Assembly: GCF_000831645.3 (NCBI RefSeq)
Contig: NZ_CP012559.1
Coordinates: 868,001-932,000 of the forward strand
Origin: Companilactobacillus heilongjiangensis
Lineage (GTDB): Bacteria > Bacillota > Bacilli > Lactobacillales > Lactobacillaceae
DNA length: 64,000 bases
Reading direction: 5' to 3'
The notes under the pieces are model-generated. The model saw only the letters and a list, made by a program, of their open reading frames with translations, was not told the origin of the DNA and did no database searches. Shown here in pieces: positions 1 to 8,006 of this stretch (position 1 is its first letter; each line of letters opens with the position of its first letter). The position numbers were made by a program, and so were the translations under genes.

Positions 1-69
1 GTCATAACGGCAATTTCGACATCGGGGAAGATATCCCAAAATTCTTGATCGATAATGATTTTTTGCATT
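1..69 (-). CDS. B3/B4 domain protein, 5' end only
   Basis: Only the first 23 codons lie in the window; the gene runs off the left edge. The minus-strand ATG at 69 is preceded by a good GGAGGG ribosome binding site. The visible N-terminus (MQKIIIDQEFWDIFPDVEI) aligns with the N-terminus of the complete B3/B4-domain protein at 6656-7369 (MTKVVVDEKLWELFPEAQI), so it is probably a paralogue. B3/B4 domains occur in the phenylalanyl-tRNA synthetase beta chain and in free-standing proteins of unclear role. The assignment rests on this short similarity alone. Confidence 0.5.
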
Positions 70-204
70 AGAAATCCCTCCATAATCTATTTCTTTTATT
101 ATATTAGTTATGAAAGAGCATTTGTGATAAAAGAAGAAATTAAATTATTGACTACTTGTAACAATTGAAGTAACATGTATTTTGCAAACAAGGAGGTAGT
201 CAAA

Positions 205-1065
205 ATGAATTATTTAATTACTGGAGCAACAGGTCATTTAGGTAGTCAAGTTTTTAACGAACTAATCAAACTTGTACCTAGCAATGCTGTAACTGCTGGA
301 GTGCATACGGTAGCTAAAGCCAAGCATATTGCAGATACTGGCGCAAATGTTGTCGCAATTGATTTTATGAAGGAAAGTACGCTGGTTAGTGCTTTTACTG
401 ATAAGGATGTTCTGATCTACATTCCAAGTAAAAGTCATGACAGTTTTAGTCGTGTTAGTGAGTTGGAGAATGTGATTAAAGCAGCTCAAAAGGCAAAGGT
501 TGGACATGTTTTGGCAATGGGGTTCATCGCTGACCAAGCTAACAATCCATTTGATTTATCGGCATTCTATGGTTATTTGCCAAGAAGATTAGCATCAAGT
601 GGACTACATTATACAATCGTTAAGAATGCTTTGTATGCCGATCCGTTGGTGCCATATTTACCGGAATTGATTGAACTTAAGAATGTTATTTATCCTATGA
701 AAGACCAAGCTTTGTCATTTATCAGTTTGGAAGATAGCTCTAAGGCTTTTGCCAAAGTAGCAGCTACTAAAGAGTTATTAATCGATGAGAAAATTTATAC
801 TTTGACCCAAGATCGTAATTACACAATGCCACAATTGGCAGAAGTTTTATCAGAAGTATCTGGGTCAACAATTGGCTATCAACCAGTTAGTTTGGATGAA
901 TTTTCGGAAATTTATAATGAAGGTAACGAAGGTCATATGTTGTCATCAATGTATGATGCCGGTGGACGGGGATTGTTGGATGATATTAGTTCCGATTATC
1001 AAGTGATAATGGGACGTCCAGCTACACCTTTGAAAGAATTTTTAATGGAAAAATATCAGAGATAA
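205..1065 (+). CDS. NmrA-like NAD(P)-binding oxidoreductase
   Basis: An atypical short-chain dehydrogenase of the NmrA/QorB type, predicted to bind NAD(P)H in the cytoplasm; substrate unknown. The N-terminus MNYLITGATGHLGSQV is a Rossmann beta strand with the glycine-rich GATGHLG motif (residues 7-13). The rest has the length (286 aa) and the YTIVKNALYADP segment seen in this family. An earlier in-frame ATG at 175 exists, but AAGGAGG at 190-196 sits nine bases before the ATG at 205, which I take as the start. It is followed by a hairpin terminator shared with the convergent Rrf2 gene. Members of this family are often quinone reductases, or redox sensors without catalysis; I cannot tell which from sequence. 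Confidence 0.8.
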   Translation: MNYLITGATGHLGSQVFNELIKLVPSNAVTAGVHTVAKAKHIADTGANVVAIDFMKESTLVSAFTDKDVLIYIPSKSHDSFSRVSELENVIKAAQKAKVGHVLAMGFIADQANNPFDLSAFYGYLPRRLASSGLHYTIVKNALYADPLVPYLPELIELKNVIYPMKDQALSFISLEDSSKAFAKVAATKELLIDEKIYTLTQDRNYTMPQLAEVLSEVSGSTIGYQPVSLDEFSEIYNEGNEGHMLSSMYDAGGRGLLDDISSDYQVIMGRPATPLKEFLMEKYQR

Positions 1066-1066
1066 G

Positions 1067-1100
1067 AAAGAGCATAACGTTATCCGACGTTATGCTCTTT
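1067..1100. terminator. Bidirectional hairpin terminator
   Basis: A perfect 14-bp stem (1067-1080 with 1087-1100) and a 6-base loop, with A- and T-rich arms so it can act in both directions. It lies between the convergent oxidoreductase and Rrf2 genes and contains the Rrf2 stop codon. Confidence 0.8.
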
Positions 1101-1523
1101 TGCTTTTTGTTCGACTAAAATAGTTTCAATGATATCTTGTAACGATACATTATTGAATTTTCTCAAAGCTGCCATTTTAGCATCTTCATAGTAAGCGCCC
1201 AAAACTTTCTGAATATTTCCACCTACGATACAGTCAGGATTGGTATTAGTGTCAAGTGTAAACAGTTGTTTATCACCCTCGGTAGCCAAATAAACATCTA
1301 ATAAAGTAATCTCGTCAGGAGACTTAGATAATTTCGGTTCAGCTGTACCTTTCTTAGTTGCAATTAAGCCGTTTTCGCGAAGAACACCCATCAAACGACG
1401 AACGACAACTGGGGAAGTTTCGATGCTACTAGCAATTAATTCACTAGACAGCCTTTGGTCTTGATAGATTTCGATGAATGCTAGGATGTGAACTGAATCA
1501 CTGAAACGAGTAGAAACTCTCAT
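1080..1523 (-). CDS. Rrf2 family transcriptional regulator
   Basis: A 147-residue winged-helix regulator. The N-terminus (MRVSTRFSDSVHILAFI) and the helix-turn-helix with SSELIASSIETSPVVVRRLM (about residues 26-45) are typical of Rrf2 proteins, followed by a wing around residues 50-65. Classical iron-sulfur Rrf2 sensors (IscR, NsrR) carry three conserved cysteines. Here there is a single cysteine near residue 98, so an Fe-S cluster is unlikely and it resembles the YwnA-type subgroup. It is divergent from the OpuC-like operon at 1699 and convergent with the NmrA-like oxidoreductase; such regulators often control a neighbouring oxidoreductase, but that is inference. Confidence 0.85.
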   Translation of the reverse strand: MRVSTRFSDSVHILAFIEIYQDQRLSSELIASSIETSPVVVRRLMGVLRENGLIATKKGTAEPKLSKSPDEITLLDVYLATEGDKQLFTLDTNTNPDCIVGGNIQKVLGAYYEDAKMAALRKFNNVSLQDIIETILVEQKAKEHNVG

Positions 1524-1603
1524 TTTTAATACCTCATATGTGTAACTTTTAGTTTTACAGGTACTATCTTAATTGGATTTAATGAATTAGTCAATTAATT
1601 ATG

Positions 1604-1647
1604 TACTGTGCGTATTGTTTGACACAGTATTACGATTACTTTATATT
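1604..1647 (+). promoter_or_regulatory. Promoter with inverted repeat over the -35, opuC-like operon
   Basis: TTGACA at 1619-1624 and TATATT at 1642-1647 are separated by 17 bp, a good sigma-A promoter for the importer genes starting at 1699. A perfect inverted repeat TACTGTG (1604-1610) / CACAGTA (1623-1629) overlaps the -35, so a dimeric repressor could block it. The divergent Rrf2 protein or an osmotic regulator are candidates. Confidence 0.6.
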
Positions 1648-1698
1648 ATTCATGTTACTGTTCGTGTCACTTAAAAAGTTACAAGAAAGAGATTTGTT

Positions 1699-2640
1699 AT
1701 GATAAAGTTTGATCACGTCTATAAGAAATATGATGATACTAATTCTGCCATTGAGGATTTGAACCTAGAAATCAAGGATGGGGATTTTTTTGTGATGGTT
1801 GGAACAAGTGGTAGCGGAAAAACTACCACTTTAAAAATGATTAATCGATTGATCAAGCCAACATCAGGACAAATTTTAATTGATGGAAAAAATATTGATA
1901 CATATGATTTACGGAAAATGCGTTTAAATATGGGCTATGTTTTGCAGAATATTGCTTTATTTCCTAATTTAACAATTGAAGAGAACATTACGATTCAACC
2001 TGATTCATTACGATGGTCTAAGGATAAACGTAAACAAGTTGCTTGGGACCTTTTAAAGAAGGTAGGACTTGATCCTGAGAAGTATGCTAAGCGCTTGCCA
2101 CATGAACTTTCTGGTGGTGAACAACAACGAGTGGGAATCATTCGTGCCTTAGCTACTAGTCCTAAGACTGTGTTAATGGACGAACCTTTTAGTGCCTTGG
2201 ATCCGATTTCTCGAACACAATTACAAGATTTGGTTTTGAAATTGCATCGGGAACTGAAGACGACCTTTATTTTTGTTACACATGATATGCACGAAGCCAT
2301 TCGTTTAGGAAATACAATTGCTGTTTTGAGTAAGGGTAATTTGGAACAGATTGGTAATCGTGACGATATTTTGAATCATCCTAAGAACGATTTCGTCAAA
2401 GGGTTCTTCCAAATTGAAAAAAATGGTCCATCGACTGTTGGTGAAATTGTTGATGCCGGATTTGGACAAAAAATCGATACTGAAATTAATTCAACTTTGT
2501 TGAAAGAAGATTCCCTCACTCGATTAGCAACTGAGTTGAAAGTTAATGCTGGAGTAGTAGTTTTTGATAATGATGGTAACAATTACCAACTGACTAATTC
2601 TGATCTACTGGACTTCTTGGCAAAGGAAGGTGAGAAATAG
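1699..2640 (+). CDS. opuCA: Glycine betaine/carnitine/choline ABC importer, ATP-binding protein
   Basis: ATPase subunit of an OpuC/ProV-type compatible-solute importer, bound to the inner face of the membrane. Visible motifs: Walker A GTSGSGKTT (residues 35-43), Q-loop YVLQNIALFP, signature LSGGEQQRVG, Walker B VLMDEPFSALD and the switch histidine in FVTHD. About 75 C-terminal residues follow, in the place where OpuCA proteins carry CBS-like modules; here they look degenerate. Length 313 aa. The stop codon overlaps the start of the permease gene by one base (TAGTG), so the two are translated together. It is driven by the promoter at 1619-1647. Confidence 0.9.
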   Translation: MIKFDHVYKKYDDTNSAIEDLNLEIKDGDFFVMVGTSGSGKTTTLKMINRLIKPTSGQILIDGKNIDTYDLRKMRLNMGYVLQNIALFPNLTIEENITIQPDSLRWSKDKRKQVAWDLLKKVGLDPEKYAKRLPHELSGGEQQRVGIIRALATSPKTVLMDEPFSALDPISRTQLQDLVLKLHRELKTTFIFVTHDMHEAIRLGNTIAVLSKGNLEQIGNRDDILNHPKNDFVKGFFQIEKNGPSTVGEIVDAGFGQKIDTEINSTLLKEDSLTRLATELKVNAGVVVFDNDGNNYQLTNSDLLDFLAKEGEK

Positions 2641-4160
2641 TGAGCTCGATAATTCATATTTTACAGACTCAGGGCGGTGAAATTTGGTCCGCTCTAGGGC
2701 AACATATTTCCATTTCATTGATTTCACTATTTATTGCAGCAATTATTGCTATTCCTTTGGCAATTGTCTTAATGACGCATAAACGAATAGCTGAAGTGAT
2801 TTTACAAATAACGAGTATTTTACAAACGATTCCAAGTTTGGCGTTGTTAGGTATTTTGATTCCAATGGTCGGAATTGGAACAGTGCCCGCAATTATCGCT
2901 TTAGTTGTTTATGCGGTGATGCCAATTTTCCAAAACACTTATTCGGGATTGACAACTATTGATCCCGATTTAGACGAAGCCGCAGAAGCTTTTGGATTAT
3001 CAAGGGCTAAGAAATTAGTTAAATTTCAAATACCGTTAGCTATGCCGATGATTATTTCTGGTATCAGAATTGCGATGGTCATGATTATTGGTACCGCTAC
3101 ATTGGCCGCATTGATTGGTGCTGGTGGTTTAGGTACATATATTTTGCTAGGTATTGAAACAAATAATAATGCTCTATTATTGATTGGTGCCATATTGTCA
3201 GCTGTTTTGACATTGATTTTCAGTGCATTGATCAAAGCCATTTCTAAATTATCATTACGAAAAATGGGAATTCTCTTCGCAACGTTAATTGTCTTGTTTG
3301 GTGGATTCGCTGGCTACCGTAGTATCGTTAAACCGCCAGTTAATGTCACGATTGCTGGTAAGATGGGGAGCGAACCGGAGATTTTAATTAACATGTATAA
3401 GGAATTAATTGAAGAGGATCATCCAAATATGAAAGTTTCTTTGAAACCTAATTTTGGTGGTACGACTTTCTTATACAAGGCTTTGCAGTCAGGTTCAATT
3501 GATATTTATCCAGAATTTACGGGGACAGTTTTGCAGGCACTGGTTAAAACTAATCAGAAGGTTAGTCATAATCCTGAGAAAACGTATCAAGTTGCCCGTA
3601 AGTTGATGAAAAAAGATGCCAATATGGAATATTTGGCACCAATGAAGTATCAAAATGGCTATGATTTAGCTGTTACGCAAAGTTTCGCTAAGAAATATAA
3701 TTTAAAAACTATTAGTGATTTGAAGAAAGTTGAACATAGGTTACATGCCGGTTTTGATCCTGATTTCTATCAACAAAATGATGGATTTCCAGGTGTTAAA
3801 AAGGCTTATGGATTGGATATTGCCAGTGCTAAGACGATGGAACCTTCAATTCGTTACAAGGCAATTGCCAATGGCAAGGTCAACCTAGTTGATGGTTATA
3901 CAACCGACCCAGAAGTTAAGGAATACAATCTAGTTGTGCTCAAGGATGACAAGAACCATTTCCCACCATATCAGGGAGCACCATTAATGACCGAGAAGTT
4001 TGCGATGGCACATCCTGAAGTTAAAAAAACACTGGATAAGCTAGCTGGAAAAATCAGTGAATCAGATATGCAGAAGATGAACTATCTAGTTACCGTTAAA
4101 CATGAAAAATCTTCTAAGGTTGCGCGTGATTATCTTGAAGATAAAGGACTGTTGAAGTAG
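2640..4160 (+). CDS. Fused permease/substrate-binding protein of OpuC-type importer
   Basis: A 506-residue fusion. Residues 1-about 230 form an OpuCB-like permease with several hydrophobic helices and the EAA loop (DEAAEAFGLSRAKKLVKFQIP). From about residue 235 there is a ligand-binding domain of the OpuAC/ProX type (VTIAGKMGSEPEILINMY, then SGSIDIYPEFTGTVLQALV). The binding domain is thus tethered to the outer face of the membrane, a common arrangement in Gram-positive osmolyte importers. The start is a GTG overlapping the previous stop, with GGAAGGTGAG just upstream. Quaternary ammonium osmolytes (betaine, carnitine, choline) are the family's substrates; the exact one cannot be read here. 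The gene is followed by R1 copy A and then a terminator. Confidence 0.9.
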   Translation: MSSIIHILQTQGGEIWSALGQHISISLISLFIAAIIAIPLAIVLMTHKRIAEVILQITSILQTIPSLALLGILIPMVGIGTVPAIIALVVYAVMPIFQNTYSGLTTIDPDLDEAAEAFGLSRAKKLVKFQIPLAMPMIISGIRIAMVMIIGTATLAALIGAGGLGTYILLGIETNNNALLLIGAILSAVLTLIFSALIKAISKLSLRKMGILFATLIVLFGGFAGYRSIVKPPVNVTIAGKMGSEPEILINMYKELIEEDHPNMKVSLKPNFGGTTFLYKALQSGSIDIYPEFTGTVLQALVKTNQKVSHNPEKTYQVARKLMKKDANMEYLAPMKYQNGYDLAVTQSFAKKYNLKTISDLKKVEHRLHAGFDPDFYQQNDGFPGVKKAYGLDIASAKTMEPSIRYKAIANGKVNLVDGYTTDPEVKEYNLVVLKDDKNHFPPYQGAPLMTEKFAMAHPEVKKTLDKLAGKISESDMQKMNYLVTVKHEKSSKVARDYLEDKGLLK

Positions 4161-4205
4161 TTCACTAAATTATTACCATTCAAATTTTATTTTAAAATAA
4201 AAGAT

Positions 4206-4392
4206 TAGCTGAAGGGTGGCAGTAATATAGACAGCTGTGAGAGTGGCGTTAGAGCAGTGTATCTCTGCTCTTACACCACTGACGTATTTTGAGATTCGCG
4301 TACTTGGCGAAGCTCAAAATCGAGGCTCGAGACCGTACTTTGGCTCGAACCGGTCACATAGCAGGCTATATTACTGCCACCCTTTGGCGGTA
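4206..4392 (+). repeat. R1 structured repeat, copy A
   Basis: One of nine related elements. The outer stem is 19 perfect base pairs (4212-4230 with 4366-4384). Inside come hairpin P2 (GTGGCGTTA...TACACCAC), P3 (TTTTGAG...CTCAAAA) and P4 (CTCGAG with the conserved ACCG...TTTGG loop), then CGGTCACATAGCAGG. The ends are TAG and GGCGGTA. It sits between the osmolyte-importer stop codon and that operon's terminator, so it is probably transcribed as part of the 3' UTR. Confidence 0.85.
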
Positions 4393-4402
4393 CAGACACA
4401 TC

Positions 4403-4429
4403 GGTTGAGTTAATGGCTCAACCTTTTTT
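4403..4429 (+). terminator. Rho-independent terminator after opuC-like operon
   Basis: GGTTGAG (4403-4409) pairs with CTCAACC (4417-4423), followed by six T. It ends the importer transcript downstream of R1 copy A. Confidence 0.85.
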
Positions 4430-4465
4430 GTATCCAGACCTTGTTTTGTTGTAACATAATCATCA

Positions 4466-5143
4466 TTGAGAAAGGGTGATCGTATCAAAAATTCAATACA
4501 AACTAGAATCGTTGGACTGATATCTGGTTTAGTTCTAAATGCCTTTGGAAATGGCTTATGTATTTCTGCCAATATGGGTAGCGGCTTGTGGACTGCCGGA
4601 GCTGTAAATATGACTAAATGGTTTGGTTGGAATACTGGATTACTACTATTTATCATTGGAGTAATTAATGCCATTACTAACCAATTTCTAATCAAACGTT
4701 TTGATAGTCGAAGATTGATTGGTGAAGTTCTTTACGTCATGTTCTTCAGTTATTTTGTTAATATTTTTACTAATCTTTTAAATAGTATTGGAGTGCCAAA
4801 TCTGCCCGTTTTGGTTCGAGTATTTTTATCCTGTTTGGGTGTCGTGTTTTTCTGTGTGGCTATTTCACTGTATCAACGAGCTAATATTGTCATGCATCCG
4901 AATGATGATACGACAAATATTCTACGTTTTATGTATTTAAAAGGAAATTCAACTGCCGCTCAACTGATCGATTTTATTCCACCAATTATAATTATTATTG
5001 TAGCCGGTATTGCTATTCGAAATGTCTACTCAGTCAATGTGGGTACGGTTTTCTCATTTATTTTTAATGGAGTCCTAATCGCAGCATCTGACAAGTGGAT
5101 CTGGCCACAATTAAAACATAATTTTAATACAGAAAATAATTAA
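4466..5143 (+). CDS. YczE/YitT-like integral membrane protein
   Basis: A 225-residue protein with about five to six hydrophobic segments and the N-terminal signature of YczE-like proteins (FGNGLCISANMGSGLWTAGA), then an NDDTTNILRF loop. The biochemical role of this family is not established. The start is uncertain. The only in-frame candidate near the AGAAAGGG stretch is TTG 4466, which lacks a clean upstream ribosome binding site, and the next in-frame ATG would remove the first helix. It lies just behind the terminator of the osmolyte operon and is probably transcribed on its own. Confidence 0.7.
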   Translation: MRKGDRIKNSIQTRIVGLISGLVLNAFGNGLCISANMGSGLWTAGAVNMTKWFGWNTGLLLFIIGVINAITNQFLIKRFDSRRLIGEVLYVMFFSYFVNIFTNLLNSIGVPNLPVLVRVFLSCLGVVFFCVAISLYQRANIVMHPNDDTTNILRFMYLKGNSTAAQLIDFIPPIIIIIVAGIAIRNVYSVNVGTVFSFIFNGVLIAASDKWIWPQLKHNFNTENN

Positions 5144-5188
5144 TTTAGAGATATTTGGCATTTAAGTGAAATTTACAGCCATAAGTTA

Positions 5189-5225
5189 TATAATGAGTAC
5201 ACAGGCATAAGAGTAAACGCTTTCA
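5189..5225 (+). promoter_or_regulatory. -10 element and cre-like catabolite site
   Basis: TATAAT at 5189-5194 is a perfect -10. From 5212 to 5225 there is AGTAAACGCTTTCA, which matches 13 of 14 positions of the consensus cre site for CcpA. A cre just downstream of the -10 would give glucose repression of the small gene at 5276. No convincing -35 was found. Confidence 0.55.
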
Positions 5226-5275
5226 TAAGTGTGGAACCTGTGTGGTTTTAATAATTAATTAGGTGGTGTGTATTG

Positions 5276-5551
5276 ATGAAACTAAATGACAATACTGAGG
5301 CAAAGAGAATTTTATCGGAGCTATATACCGATATTAATAATGCAAAGGATTTGGATAAAGAGGATTATTCTAAAGATTTTGTTCTAAAGACATATAATTT
5401 GTTGAATAAGAATTATTCTTTCCAATACCTATTTGGTAGATTACGTGATGATCGTAAAGTTCAAAAGACCGTAACACAACTAGATAATGGTAAGGAATAT
5501 ATGGAACAAATTGACCAATTTGCACATAATGTTGGTTATGCCATCAATTAA
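5276..5551 (+). CDS. Small helical protein, bacteriocin-immunity-like
   Basis: A 91-residue, charged, all-helical protein with no signal peptide. The start KLNDNTEAKRILSELYTDI resembles the enterocin A/pediocin immunity family (four-helix bundle, 80-115 aa), whose members protect cells from class IIa bacteriocins acting on the mannose PTS. There is no bacteriocin precursor, transporter or peptide sensor next to it, so it would be an orphan immunity gene. The start is ATG 5276, seven bases after AGGTGGTG; a TTG directly before it is less well placed. A cre-like site lies upstream and a terminator follows. The family call is tentative. Confidence 0.45.
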   Translation: MKLNDNTEAKRILSELYTDINNAKDLDKEDYSKDFVLKTYNLLNKNYSFQYLFGRLRDDRKVQKTVTQLDNGKEYMEQIDQFAHNVGYAIN

Positions 5552-5577
5552 AGTTGAATAGAAAAGATTAATTCTGG

Positions 5578-5610
5578 CTGGCATTCGCTTCGGTGAATGT
5601 CAGTTTTTTT
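5578..5610 (+). terminator. Rho-independent terminator
   Basis: Stem CTGGCATTC (5578-5586) / GAATGTCAG (5595-5603) with one G-T pair, then seven T. It ends the small-protein transcript. Confidence 0.85.
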
Positions 5611-5623
5611 AGTCTAGTTTTTG

Positions 5624-5652
5624 TTGCAAATACAACAAAATAATTGTACAAT
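5624..5652 (+). promoter_or_regulatory. Promoter of marR operon with TTGTACAA palindrome
   Basis: TTGCAA (5624-5629), 17 bp, TACAAT (5647-5652). The 8-bp palindrome TTGTACAA (5644-5651) overlaps the -10, and ACAAAAT/ATTTTGT flank it. This is a likely operator for self-repression by the MarR protein that follows. Confidence 0.55.
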
Positions 5653-5680
5653 ACATTTTGTTTGAAAGAGAGGCATAGAT

Positions 5681-6133
5681 GTGGCGGACATTTTGAGATC
5701 AATCGGTGTAATTGCACGGTCGCTTGATTCAATCAGTAATATTGAATTCAAAAAATACGATTTAACTAAGGGGCAGTATATTTACTTAGCGAGAATTTAT
5801 GAACATCCTGGGATTATTCAGGAAAAAGTTGCTGAAATGATTAAAGTCGACCGCACAACAGCAGCACGAGCAATTAAAAAGTTAGAAACAAATGAATTTA
5901 TCGTTAGAAAACAATCCGAAGATAATAAAAAAGAGAAAAAACTTTATGTGACAAAAAAGGGTGAGGAAACTTATCCGATACTTTATCGAGAGGAACATTA
6001 TTCCAATGAAGTTGCTTTAAAGGGATTGTCACCCAGCGAACGAAAGCAGATTTTTAAGCTTTTGGAAGTAGTTGAAGGCAATATTTCAGAGAATTGGGAA
6101 TATATGAAGAAGGGTAATAAGCGGATATATTAA
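5681..6133 (+). CDS. MarR family transcriptional regulator
   Basis: A 150-residue winged-helix repressor. The N-terminal dimerisation helix (ADILRSIGVIARSLDSI) is followed by the MarR core QYIYLARIYEHPGIIQEKVAEM, the recognition helix VDRTTAARAIKKLE (about residues 62-75) and the wing with KQSEDNKKEKKLYVT. The start is GTG 5681 with GAGAGG upstream. Its stop overlaps the start of the acetyltransferase gene by one base, and the B3/B4-domain gene follows two bases after that one, so the three form an operon. It probably represses its own promoter at 5624-5652; the inducing ligand is unknown. Confidence 0.9.
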   Translation: MADILRSIGVIARSLDSISNIEFKKYDLTKGQYIYLARIYEHPGIIQEKVAEMIKVDRTTAARAIKKLETNEFIVRKQSEDNKKEKKLYVTKKGEETYPILYREEHYSNEVALKGLSPSERKQIFKLLEVVEGNISENWEYMKKGNKRIY

Positions 6134-6654
6134 TGGCAACAACAATAAAAAGATGTACTGAAGACGATTTAAAAACTTTACAAAAACTCAGTGCTGAAAC
6201 ATATACTGACACATTTAAACCATACAATACGCCGGAAAATCTGAAAGCATATATTGATGATGCATATAATTTGGATATTTTACGACAAGAATTAACTAAT
6301 AAAAATTCAGAATTTTATTTCTTATATGTTGACGAACAATTAGCAGGATATTTAAAGGTTAATATTTTAGATGCACAGAGTGAACCGATGGATGACAGTT
6401 TCTTGGAAGTTCAACGTATTTATATTCGCGTACCTTTCAAACGTCTAGGATTGGGCAAGATGTTGATGAAATTGGCTATTGAACGTGCACAAGCATTGAA
6501 GAAGCCAAGAGTTTGGTTAGGTGTTTGGGAAAATAATTTATCAGCTCAAAAATTTTATCAAGCAATGGGATTTGAACATTACAGTTCACACAAATTTGTT
6601 ATGGGAACATCAACACAGACAGATTACATTTTAAAAAAGGAATTGGAAAAATAA
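6133..6654 (+). CDS. GNAT family N-acetyltransferase
   Basis: A 173-residue acetyltransferase with the GNAT fold. The acetyl-CoA binding segment is VQRIYIRVPFKRLGLGKMLMKLAIERA (motif A, R/Q-x-x-G-x-G/A reading RLGLGK, about residues 102-107), followed by motif B WLGVWENNLSAQKFYQAMGF. The overall shape resembles spermine/spermidine-type PaiA acetyltransferases, but the acceptor cannot be read from sequence. It is translated from ATG 6133 overlapping the MarR stop (TAATG), so it is presumably co-regulated by MarR. Confidence 0.88.
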   Translation: MATTIKRCTEDDLKTLQKLSAETYTDTFKPYNTPENLKAYIDDAYNLDILRQELTNKNSEFYFLYVDEQLAGYLKVNILDAQSEPMDDSFLEVQRIYIRVPFKRLGLGKMLMKLAIERAQALKKPRVWLGVWENNLSAQKFYQAMGFEHYSSHKFVMGTSTQTDYILKKELEK

Positions 6655-6655
6655 T

Positions 6656-7369
6656 ATGACAAAAGTAGTAGTAGATGAAAAACTTTGGGAGTTATTCCCT
6701 GAAGCACAAATCAGCACATTAGTAATTCACGGCATCGACAATCATGTTGATGAGAAAGATGATCCTTACTTCGCTAAATTATTGAATGATGCTTCAAAAG
6801 AATCAGAAAAATTCATCACCAATGAATCATTTAAAGATAACGAAGTCGTTGATGAATGGCGCCAAGCTTTCCGTCAGTTTAAGACTAAAAAAGGTGCACG
6901 TTCATCAATTGAAGCCTTATTAAAACGGGTAAGCCAAGGACGTGAATTTTCACCTATCAATCCACTAGTTGATATCTACAACAGTGTTTCATTGAAATAT
7001 GGGGTTCCCTGTGGTGGCGAAAATATCAATGCTTTCGATGGTGACATGCATTTAGGTGCAGCCAAAGGTGGCGAAGGGTTTAAACCATTAGGTGCTACCG
7101 AAGATGCTCCTGCATTGCCAGGTGAGATTATTTACTACGATAATACCGGTGCAATTTGTCGTTGTTTTAATTGGCGAGAAGCTCAAAGAACTATGTTGAC
7201 AGAGGATACAACTGATTCCGTTTTAGTTATTGAAGCTATCAATGAAGAGCAAGCAAAACGTGCCAATGAGGCTGTTATTGAGTTGAAAGACTTGATTGAA
7301 AAGTATTTTAAAGTCGATGGAAGAATTGAACATTTGACAAAAGATCATCCTGAAACAGCAGCACTATAA
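6656..7369 (+). CDS. B3/B4 (tRNA synthetase-like) domain protein
   Basis: A 237-residue cytoplasmic protein that looks like a free-standing B3/B4 domain, the module found in the phenylalanyl-tRNA synthetase beta chain. Visible hallmarks are VVDEWRQAFRQFKTKKGARS, the NPLVDIYNSVSLKYGVPCGGENI segment and ICRCFNWREAQRTMLTEDT. Free B3/B4 proteins may edit or bind aminoacyl-tRNA or amino acids, but the role is not settled. It is the last gene of the MarR operon, two bases after the acetyltransferase stop. The cut-off gene at 1-69 seems to be a second member of the family. Confidence 0.8.
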   Translation: MTKVVVDEKLWELFPEAQISTLVIHGIDNHVDEKDDPYFAKLLNDASKESEKFITNESFKDNEVVDEWRQAFRQFKTKKGARSSIEALLKRVSQGREFSPINPLVDIYNSVSLKYGVPCGGENINAFDGDMHLGAAKGGEGFKPLGATEDAPALPGEIIYYDNTGAICRCFNWREAQRTMLTEDTTDSVLVIEAINEEQAKRANEAVIELKDLIEKYFKVDGRIEHLTKDHPETAAL

Positions 7370-7465
7370 TCAAAAAGATTTAGGAACATCTTTTAAACTT
7401 AGAAATAGATATTCAGTTGAGGATAGTGTAGTATCAGCAATATCAATGATATGGGGAAAAACTTT

Positions 7466-7867
7466 ATGAAAAAAATCTATTTCTTATGTACTGGTAATTC
7501 TTGTCGCAGTCAAATGGCAGAAGGCTTTGGCCATATAATATTAGGGGATGACTGGGAGGTTGCCAGTGCTGGTGTTGAAATGCATGGCTTGAATCCCAAG
7601 GCAGTAAAAGTTATGGCAGAAGTTGGAGTTGATATTTCCAATCAGAGTTCTAAATTGATTGATACGGAATATCTTAATAGTTGTAATTTGGTGGTAACCC
7701 TTTGTGGAGATGCCCGTGATAAATGTCCAATGACGCCACCAACTGTGAAAAAATTGCATTGGTCATTGCCAGATCCTGCCGCTGCTACTGGTACTGAAGA
7801 GGAAAAGTTAAATGAATTTAGACGAGTTCGAGACGAAATCAGAAAATTAGTTTTAACTTTGAAGTGA
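7466..7867 (+). CDS. arsC: Arsenate reductase, thioredoxin-coupled (LMW phosphatase fold)
   Basis: A 133-residue member of the low-molecular-weight tyrosine phosphatase fold. The P-loop CTGNSCRS (from Cys-8) opens the protein. The pair LCGDARDKC matches the two resolving cysteines of the Staphylococcus/Bacillus ArsC family, so arsenate reduction through a three-cysteine relay is likely. The start is ATG 7466 with GGGGAA upstream; a further in-frame ATG at 7451 lacks a site. There is no arsB, acr3 or arsR next to it, so resistance would need an exporter elsewhere. Confidence 0.8.
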   Translation: MKKIYFLCTGNSCRSQMAEGFGHIILGDDWEVASAGVEMHGLNPKAVKVMAEVGVDISNQSSKLIDTEYLNSCNLVVTLCGDARDKCPMTPPTVKKLHWSLPDPAAATGTEEEKLNEFRRVRDEIRKLVLTLK

Positions 7868-7937
7868 GCCTTAATAGGGTTTACAATTATTGTCAGCAAG
7901 GCATTCTTTTAGTCACTACATTTAAAAATATAACCAA

Positions 7938-7976
7938 AAAAATCCGTGTAATCGTAAAATTGATTACACGGATTTT
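7938..7976. terminator. Bidirectional terminator
   Basis: Stem AAAATCCGTGTAATC with GATTACACGGATTTT (7938-7953 / 7962-7976), A-rich on one side and T-rich on the other, placed between convergent arsC and the MFS gene. Confidence 0.85.
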
Positions 7977-8006
7977 ATTATTTAGTAGTTGAACTGAGTT
8001 GAAGTA

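Noticed and set aside
4206-4392. R1 elements as insertion sequences or classical MITEs
   Set aside because: No transposase frame, no evident target-site duplications, and terminal stems differ between copies while staying self-complementary. A non-autonomous mobile origin cannot be ruled out but is not shown.
7642-7899. Minus-strand frames opposite arsC
   Set aside because: Antisense shadows; the plus-strand ArsC motifs account for the region.
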